This document shows positions 7,556 to 12,085 of a DNA stretch of 12,085 bases, piece by piece. Made by a program: the position numbers and the translations under genes. Within the stretch, counting starts at the first letter, position 1, and every line of letters starts with the position of its first letter. Source of the DNA: DASZZY01 sp036260395 (GTDB lineage: Bacteria; Actinomycetota; UBA4738; CALAEC01); contig DASZZY010000210.1 in assembly GCA_036260395.1 (NCBI GenBank), positions 1-12,085 of the forward strand. Reading direction: 5' to 3'. The notes beneath the pieces were generated by a model, which saw nothing but the letters and a program-made list of their open reading frames with translations, had not been told where the DNA came from and searched no databases.

Positions 7556-10237
7556 CTACGCGGTGTTGGCGCCGTGGCACTTCTTGTACTTGCGGCCCGA
7601 CCCACAGGGACACGGCGCGTTCCGCGGCACCTTCCCCGACGATGCCTGGCCGCCCGGCGAGCCGGCCGGGGACTGCTGGGGCTGCTGGCCGGGCCCGGAC
7701 GCCACCAGCCGCTGGGGGCGCGGGCGGGCCGGCTCGTCCTGCCGCACGAGCTCGACCCGGTAGATGTACCGGACGAACTCGTCGACGATCGTGCCCTTCA
7801 TCCCCTCGAACATCCGGTGGGCCTCGCCCTGGTACTCGACGAGCGGGTCGCGCTGCCCGTAGGCCCGGAGGTGGATGCCCTCCTCGAGGTAATCCATGTC
7901 GTACAGGTGCTCGCGCCACTTGTTGTCGGTGACCGAGAGCATCACCATCCGCTCCAGCTCCCGCATCACCGGCTCCCCGAGCTGGCGCTCTCGCTCCTCA
8001 TAGGCGCCCACGGCCTCCTGGAGCACCTTCTCGACGATCGCGTCGGCGTCGAGGTCCTCGAGGTCCTCCTTGCGGAGGCTGGAGGGGTACGTCGCCCGCA
8101 GCGCGGTCAGCAGGCCCTCGAGGTCCCATTCCTCGGGGTACACCTCCCCGCTGACGTACTGGGCGACGGTGCCCTGGATGACCTCGGCGACCATGTCCAG
8201 GGTCTGGTCGCGGAGGTTCTCGCCCTCGAGGATCCGCCGCCGCTCCCCGTAGACGATCTTGCGCTGGGTGTTCATGACCTCGTCGTACTTGAGGACGTTC
8301 TTCCGGCGCTCGAAGTTGACCGCCTCGACCTGGCGCTGGGCGTTCTCGATGGCCCGCGTGACGATCTTGGCCATGATCGGCTCGTCCTCCGGCCACTTGA
8401 AGCGGTTCATGATCCCCGCGATCCGGTCCGAGGCGAAGAGCCGCATCAGGTCGTCCTCCAGCGACAGGTAGAAGCGCGACTCGCCGGGGTCCCCCTGGCG
8501 GCCGGAGCGCCCGCGGAGCTGGTTGTCGATGCGCCGGGACTCGTGGCGCTCGGTCCCCAGGACGTAGAGGCCCCCGACCTCCACGACCTCGTCGTGCTCG
8601 GCCTCGGTCTGCTTCTTGAACCGCTCGAAGATCGGCTCGAACTCCCGCTCGTACTGGGCCCGCTCCTCGGCGTCCATCTCGAAGAGGAGATACCGGTCGT
8701 TGTCCCAGCCTTGGGCGGCCATCTCCTGGCGGGCCAGGTACTCGGGGTTGCCGCCGAGCATGATGTCGACGCCTCGGCCGGCCATGTTCGTGGCCACGGT
8801 GACGGCGCCCTTGCGGCCGGCCTGGGCGATGATCATCGCTTCCTTCTCGTGGTGCTTGGCGTTGAGGACGTGGTGCGGGACGCCGCGCCGGTTCAGGTAC
8901 CCCGACAGGCGCTCGGACTTCTCGATCGAGACCGTCCCCAGCAGCACCGGCTGGCCCTTCGCGTGCCGCTCGGCGACGTCCTCGACCACCGCCTTCCACT
9001 TGGCGTCCTCGGTCTTGTAGATCAGGTCCTGCTGGTCCAGCCGGATCATCGGGCGGTTGGTGGGGATCTCCACGACCCCGAGCTTGTAGACCTCCTCGAA
9101 CTCGCGGGCCTGGGTCTTGGCCGTCCCGGTCATGCCCGCGAGCTTGTCGTACATCCGGAAGTAGTTCTGGATCGTGATCGTGGCCAGCGTCTGGTTCTCC
9201 TCCTTGATCCGGACGCCCTCCTTGGCCTCGATGGCCTGGTGGAGCCCCTCGGAGTACCGCCGGCCGTGGAGGACGCGGCCGGTGAACTCGTCGACGATCT
9301 GCACCTCGCCGTCCTTGACGATGTACTCGACGTCGCGCTTGTAGAGCTCCTTGGCACGGATCGCGTTGTTGAGGTGGTGGACGAGCGGCGTGTGGACGTG
9401 CTCGTACAGGTTGTCGACGTTCAGGTACTGCTCGACCTTCCGGACGCCCTCCTCGGTCACGGCCACGGTCCGCTTGCTCTCGTCGACCTCGTAGTCGACC
9501 TCCGGGCGCAGGCGGGGGGCCAGGCGGGCAAAGGTCTGGTACCACTTCGCGGAGTCCTGGACCGGGCCGCTGATGATGAGCGGCGTCCGGGCCTCGTCGA
9601 TCAGGATCGAGTCCACCTCGTCCACGACCGCGAAGTGGTGGCCGCGCTGGACCATCTCCTCCTGGCGCATGGCCATGTTGTCGCGGAGGTAGTCGAACCC
9701 GAACTCGTTGTTGGTCCCGTAGGTGATGTCGGCGGCGTACGCCGGGCGGCGCTGCTCGGGGGTCATCTGGGCCTGGATGAGCCCCACGGAGAGGCCGAGG
9801 GCCCGGTAGATCGGTCCCATCCACTCGGAGTCGCGCTTGGCCAGGTAGTCGTTCACGGTGACGACGTGGGCTCCCTTGCCCACCAGGGCGTTGAGGTACG
9901 TGGGCATCGTCGACACCAGGGTCTTGCCTTCCCCGGTCCGCATCTCCGAGATATCGCCCTGGTGGAGCACGGTCGCGCCCATCACCTGGACGTCGAAGTG
10001 ACGCTGCCCGAGGGTCCGGCGCGCGGCCTCCCGGACGCAGGCGAACGCCTCCGGAAGGAGGTCGTCGAGGGACTCTCCGTCCGCCAGCCGCCGCTTGAAC
10101 TCGTCCGTCTTCGCCCGGAGCTCGCCCTCGGACAGCTCCTGGACCTCCGGCTCGAACGAGTTCGTCAGCTCGACGTAGTCCTGGAGGCGCTTGCGCTTGC
10201 GGCTGGCGCCGATGTCGCCGATCTTCTGGAGCACCAC
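7556..10237 (-). CDS. secA: Preprotein translocase ATPase SecA
   Basis: SecA is the motor that drives unfolded preproteins through SecYEG at the inner face of the membrane. The 893-residue product is full length. Visible in order: N-terminal helix MVLQKIGDIG; NBD1 Walker A MRTGEGKT (K105); TVNDYLAKRD; TYGTNNEFGFDYLRDN; Walker B VVDEVDSILIDEARTPL (D206, E207); the preprotein-binding region; NBD2 with TNMAGRGVDI and the arginine-finger region QLRGRSGRQGDPG; the helical scaffold; and a C-terminal zinc/SecB-type tail CPCGSGRKYKKCHG (C876, C878, C887, H888). Start is GTG 10237-10235, preceded by GGGAG (10250-10246) with 8 nt spacing; a second GTG follows at once. Its TAG at 7558-7556 is followed directly by the prfB ATG. 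A perfect TATAAT lies about 34 nt upstream of the start. secA followed by prfB is also the Bacillus order. The zinc tail suggests this is the general SecA, not an accessory SecA2. Confidence 0.98.
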   Translation of the reverse strand: MVLQKIGDIGASRKRKRLQDYVELTNSFEPEVQELSEGELRAKTDEFKRRLADGESLDDLLPEAFACVREAARRTLGQRHFDVQVMGATVLHQGDISEMRTGEGKTLVSTMPTYLNALVGKGAHVVTVNDYLAKRDSEWMGPIYRALGLSVGLIQAQMTPEQRRPAYAADITYGTNNEFGFDYLRDNMAMRQEEMVQRGHHFAVVDEVDSILIDEARTPLIISGPVQDSAKWYQTFARLAPRLRPEVDYEVDESKRTVAVTEEGVRKVEQYLNVDNLYEHVHTPLVHHLNNAIRAKELYKRDVEYIVKDGEVQIVDEFTGRVLHGRRYSEGLHQAIEAKEGVRIKEENQTLATITIQNYFRMYDKLAGMTGTAKTQAREFEEVYKLGVVEIPTNRPMIRLDQQDLIYKTEDAKWKAVVEDVAERHAKGQPVLLGTVSIEKSERLSGYLNRRGVPHHVLNAKHHEKEAMIIAQAGRKGAVTVATNMAGRGVDIMLGGNPEYLARQEMAAQGWDNDRYLLFEMDAEERAQYEREFEPIFERFKKQTEAEHDEVVEVGGLYVLGTERHESRRIDNQLRGRSGRQGDPGESRFYLSLEDDLMRLFASDRIAGIMNRFKWPEDEPIMAKIVTRAIENAQRQVEAVNFERRKNVLKYDEVMNTQRKIVYGERRRILEGENLRDQTLDMVAEVIQGTVAQYVSGEVYPEEWDLEGLLTALRATYPSSLRKEDLEDLDADAIVEKVLQEAVGAYEERERQLGEPVMRELERMVMLSVTDNKWREHLYDMDYLEEGIHLRAYGQRDPLVEYQGEAHRMFEGMKGTIVDEFVRYIYRVELVRQDEPARPRPQRLVASGPGQQPQQSPAGSPGGQASSGKVPRNAPCPCGSGRKYKKCHGANTA

Positions 10238-10245
10238 GAAGCTCT

Positions 10246-10303
10246 CTCCCGGGGGAAGGTCCGAACCTCGATTATACGGAGGCCGGCCCCGTTCCCCCGG
10301 GAG
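10246..10303 (-). repeat. 12-bp perfect inverted repeat flanking the secA minus-10 box
   Basis: The plus-strand arms are CTCCCGGGGGAA (10246-10257) and TTCCCCCGGGAG (10292-10303), exact reverse complements separated by 34 nt. The centre of symmetry falls on the TATAAT box (10271-10276). In minus-strand RNA the downstream arm ends in GGGAG (10250-10246), the secA Shine-Dalgarno. A transcript reading through from the subtilase gene would contain both arms and could hide the site, whereas RNA starting from the local promoter (about 10264) would contain only the downstream arm. The arms are GC-rich, each contains a CCCGGG palindrome, and the upstream arm can instead pair with the adjacent C run (10303-10307), so the function is inferred. 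Confidence 0.5.
10271..10276 (-). promoter_or_regulatory. Putative secA minus-10 promoter element (TATAAT)
   Basis: A perfect TATAAT stands out in otherwise GC-rich sequence on the minus strand between the subtilase stop and the secA start. It predicts transcription from about 10264 and a leader of about 27 nt containing the GGGAG ribosome site. No minus-35 hexamer is recognisable 16-19 nt upstream (the sequence there is G-rich), and there is no extended TGN. A minus-10-only or activator-dependent promoter is plausible. The likely target is the secA-prfB pair. Confidence 0.6.
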
Positions 10304-10310
10304 GGGGGCG

Positions 10311-11789
10311 TCAGCGGCGGCTCGGCGCCTCCGGCGGCCGCCGGGTCGTGGGGGCCGCGGCGTGCACCGCGGCCAGCACGTCGACGAGGCCGTGCCCCTT
10401 GTCGAACGACGACGCGTCGTCGCGGTTCAGCGGGTCCCTCTCGTACTCCGCCCCGGCGGCGAACTTGTACGCGGTGTCCTCGAGGATGTCCTCGACCTGC
10501 GCCGGCGTCAGGGCCGGGTTGGCCTGGTAGAGCTGGGCGATGATCCCGGCCAGGTGCGGAGCGGCCATCGACGTTCCCGACAGCTGGGAGTAGGCGTTCG
10601 GGGGCTGGAGCTGCTGGCCGGCGTGGACCCAGCACACCGGGAGCGTGTACCGGCACGTCGAGATGATGAACGAGCCCGGCGCCGACACGTCGGGCCAGGT
10701 CGCCGGGGTGTCGGCCCGTCCCCGGGACGAGAACGATGACACGGCGCCGTCCCGGGTCCCGGTGTTGCGGTCGTCGTAGCTGGCCACGCAGATGTTCCCC
10801 GGCGTGGGCAGGGCGCACTGGGCGGTGGTCTGCTGGTTGGAGCCGTTCCCCCCGGTGTTCCCGGCGGCGAACACCACGGTCACGCCCTCGGCGATCAGGG
10901 CGTTCTGCATCTTGCTGATGGCGCCCTGGAGGATGTTGTTCTCGTCCCCGGAGCCCGGACCGCCGCCCCAGGAGTTGTTGACCACGCGGATGGCCGGATC
11001 CACGCGGTCGTGGTTCTCGAGCACCCAGCGGAGCCCGTCCAGGGCGTTCTCGACGAACAGCGTGGTCCCCACGCCGACGCCGTACAGCGTCGCGCCCGGG
11101 GCGGCCCCGTGGAACCTCGCCGCCGACGCCGTCCCGTCGCCGGCCGCGATCCCGGCCACGTGAGTCCCGTGCCCTCCGGCACCCGGCGTGTCGGTGTCCT
11201 GCATCTCCACGACGGTCTTGGTGGCGGGCGCCCGGCACTCCGAGAACCCGAACCCCGAGATCCCGATGGCGATCAGCGTTCCCGGCACGGCGCAGTAGAT
11301 CCGCACGTTGCCGCCCATCCGATCCACGAGGTCGGGGTGCGTGCCGTCGACGCCGCTGTCCACCACCGCCACGCCGACGCCCGAGCCGTCGATGCGCGTG
11401 CCGTCCGGCAGGGTCACCGCCCCGTCGAGCACCTGCTGGCCGCGGGTGGCGATGTGAGACGTGTTCGTCAGCAGGTCGAGGCGGCGGTTGGCCTCGATTC
11501 GCTCCACGACCGGGGACCCAGCGACGTCGACGAACCCCTGGCTCGTCCCGTACGCGACGAAGACGCCGATCTCCGGATAGGCGGTCCCCATGGCGAGCCC
11601 CGCATCGCGGGCGGCCTCGAGGCCCTCGGCCAGCGGGGCGCCGGCCCGCACATGCACCAGGGCGCTCTGCCGGCCGTCCGTCCGGAGCACCACCGGATCA
11701 ACGGGTGCGGGGGACGCGGCCGAACTGCCGAGCGACGGCAGCAGCGAGCCGAACAGGGCGGCCAGGGCGATCAGCGCGGGCTTCCGCAC
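10311..11789 (-). CDS. Secreted S8 (subtilisin-like) serine protease
   Basis: The 492-residue product is a subtilase precursor. Residues 1 to about 25 form a Sec signal peptide (basic MRKP, hydrophobic core, small-residue end near SSAAS). Residues about 30-120 look like a propeptide/inhibitor region. The catalytic domain has all essential residues: D144 in VVDSGVDGTHPDL, H207 in GHGTHVAGI, oxyanion N311 in FAAGNTGG and S407 in SGTSMAAPH. It ends with FDKGHGLVDVLAAV and a proline/arginine-rich tail, with no C-terminal anchor or sorting motif, so it is probably released outside the cell. Six cysteines lie in the mature part, after the signal peptide and pro region, as three sequence-adjacent pairs and could form disulfides. 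Start is GTG 11789-11787, supported by AGGAGG (11799-11794) 4 nt upstream. It lies 73 nt upstream of secA on the same strand, but secA has its own candidate promoter, so a functional link is not implied. The substrate is unknown. Confidence 0.93.
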   Translation of the reverse strand: MRKPALIALAALFGSLLPSLGSSAASPAPVDPVVLRTDGRQSALVHVRAGAPLAEGLEAARDAGLAMGTAYPEIGVFVAYGTSQGFVDVAGSPVVERIEANRRLDLLTNTSHIATRGQQVLDGAVTLPDGTRIDGSGVGVAVVDSGVDGTHPDLVDRMGGNVRIYCAVPGTLIAIGISGFGFSECRAPATKTVVEMQDTDTPGAGGHGTHVAGIAAGDGTASAARFHGAAPGATLYGVGVGTTLFVENALDGLRWVLENHDRVDPAIRVVNNSWGGGPGSGDENNILQGAISKMQNALIAEGVTVVFAAGNTGGNGSNQQTTAQCALPTPGNICVASYDDRNTGTRDGAVSSFSSRGRADTPATWPDVSAPGSFIISTCRYTLPVCWVHAGQQLQPPNAYSQLSGTSMAAPHLAGIIAQLYQANPALTPAQVEDILEDTAYKFAAGAEYERDPLNRDDASSFDKGHGLVDVLAAVHAAAPTTRRPPEAPSRR

Positions 11790-11836
11790 GGTTCCTCCTC
11801 CGGGCGACGGGCTCGGGCGTTCCGGGCGCTTCCGGC

Positions 11837-11865
11837 AAGGAGGTTCGACATCGGTCGACCGCCTT
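11837..11865 (-). promoter_or_regulatory. Hairpin in the subtilase upstream region
   Basis: Within the 107-nt gap before the subtilase, 11842-11848/49 and 11854-11860 pair as a 7-bp stem (GTCGACC against GGT-CGAC with one bulged T) around the loop ATCG. After one mismatch (11841/11861) the stem extends by AAGG/CCTT (11837-11840 with 11862-11865). The total is 11 bp, about 48 nt upstream of the ribosome site. It may be a leader-RNA structure or, because it contains the 8-bp DNA palindrome GGTCGACC (11853-11860), a regulator-binding site. No known riboswitch class is recognised and no clear promoter hexamers are seen around it. Confidence 0.35.
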
Positions 11866-11875
11866 CCTGCTCCCA

Positions 11876-11895
11876 GGCCCGGACGGCGCCGGGCC
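11876..11895 (-). terminator. GC-rich hairpin just after the membrane-protein stop
   Basis: One nucleotide after the TAG at 11897-11899, minus-strand RNA reads GGCCCGG (11895-11889), a 6-nt loop, then CCGGGCC (11882-11876): a perfect 7-bp GC stem that can add an outer G-U pair. The position suits a terminator that separates the membrane-protein gene from the subtilase. It has no U tract, as is often the case for terminators in high-GC bacteria, so it is only a candidate. Confidence 0.4.
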
Positions 11896-11896
11896 C

Positions 11897-12085
11897 CTAC
11901 GCGGAGACCCGTTCCCCCGGTCCGACCCCGGGCGCCGGCGTCCCGCGGGCGGCCAGCGCGGCCAGCGGCGCCACCAGCAGGGCCAGGCCGGCCACGGCCA
12001 GGGCCTGGAAGCTCGTCGCCGCCAGCAGCAGCGCGCCGCCGAAGACCCCCGCCGCCGCGGCGAGGCCGGCCGTCAGGTCGGTGGC
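11897..12085 (-). CDS. C-terminal end of a membrane protein, possibly an MFS transporter (partial)
   Basis: A frame open from the right window edge ends in TAG (11899-11897) and gives 62 residues; the start is outside the window. It begins ATDLTAGLAAAAGVFGGALL, followed by two hydrophobic stretches (about residues 4-24 and 27-46) and a short hydrophilic tail ending PGERVSA. Two closely spaced Ala/Leu/Gly-rich helices followed by a short polar tail are typical of the last helices of major facilitator superfamily permeases. Other polytopic families cannot be excluded from so little sequence. The same strand and a hairpin after the stop suggest it ends a transcription unit upstream of the subtilase. 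Confidence 0.6.
   Translation of the reverse strand, partial: ATDLTAGLAAAAGVFGGALLLAATSFQALAVAGLALLVAPLAALAARGTPAPGVGPGERVSA

Noticed and set aside
10294..10307. CCCCC-TCCC-GGGGG hairpin as a subtilase terminator
   Set aside because: It is only 5 bp with no U tract, and it competes with the longer inverted repeat; support is too weak to call a terminator.
7229..10543. A 1104-codon open frame on the plus strand antisense to prfB, secA and the subtilase end
   Set aside because: It is a by-product of GC-rich codon bias opposite strongly supported genes. Its translation is low-complexity Leu/Val/Asp/His/Arg-rich sequence with no recognisable domain.
1..12085. CRISPR array, tRNA/rRNA genes, insertion sequence or prophage
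   Set aside because: No regularly spaced repeats, cloverleaf-like segments, transposase motifs or terminal repeats were seen; almost all of the window is accounted for by coding sequence.

Overview
The window is high-GC bacterial DNA (about 70% or more G+C by eye) with GTG starts, 4-nt gene overlaps and strong third-position GC bias. The adenylate-cyclase/STAND-ATPase/TPR protein, the codon bias and the secA-prfB order suggest an actinobacterium-like organism, possibly a deep-branching or uncultured lineage. A high-GC Chloroflexota-type genome is not excluded, because there is no rRNA or other decisive marker.

Left part, plus strand (59-6454). A cytoplasmic glycosyltransferase family 2 domain fused to a SAM-dependent methyltransferase overlaps by 4 nt (GTGA) with a 793-residue YfhO-like polytopic membrane protein. 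The pair resembles the CsbB/YfhO logic of Bacillus, in which a GT2 enzyme loads a sugar on polyprenyl phosphate and a GT-C enzyme transfers it outside the cell. A 46-nt gap follows. Next is an 875-residue signalling protein with a class III nucleotide cyclase domain, a STAND-type ATPase and TPR-like repeats. Its metal-binding and transition-state residues are present, but the purine-specifying pair is non-canonical.

Right part, minus strand (12085 down to 6451). In order of transcription: the C-terminal end of a membrane protein (probably an MFS-type transporter), a secreted S8 subtilisin-like protease with an intact triad, secA, and prfB. The secA stop codon directly abuts the prfB start (TAGATG). 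prfB is not one open frame: it carries an intact RF2 autoregulatory +1 frameshift site (AGGAG-TAC-CTT-TGA-C), and once joined it gives a full 367-residue RF2. prfB and the cyclase gene converge and share a CTAG palindrome that ends both.

The non-coding sequence is short. The subtilase-secA gap holds a perfect TATAAT box lying between the arms of a 12-bp perfect inverted repeat; the downstream arm contains the secA Shine-Dalgarno. The gap upstream of the subtilase holds two hairpins. I see no RNA genes, CRISPR array, insertion sequence or prophage. Most of the content is housekeeping or envelope-related. The points most worth checking are the secA leader arrangement, the GT2-methyltransferase/YfhO pair, the atypical cyclase and the RF2 recoding site.
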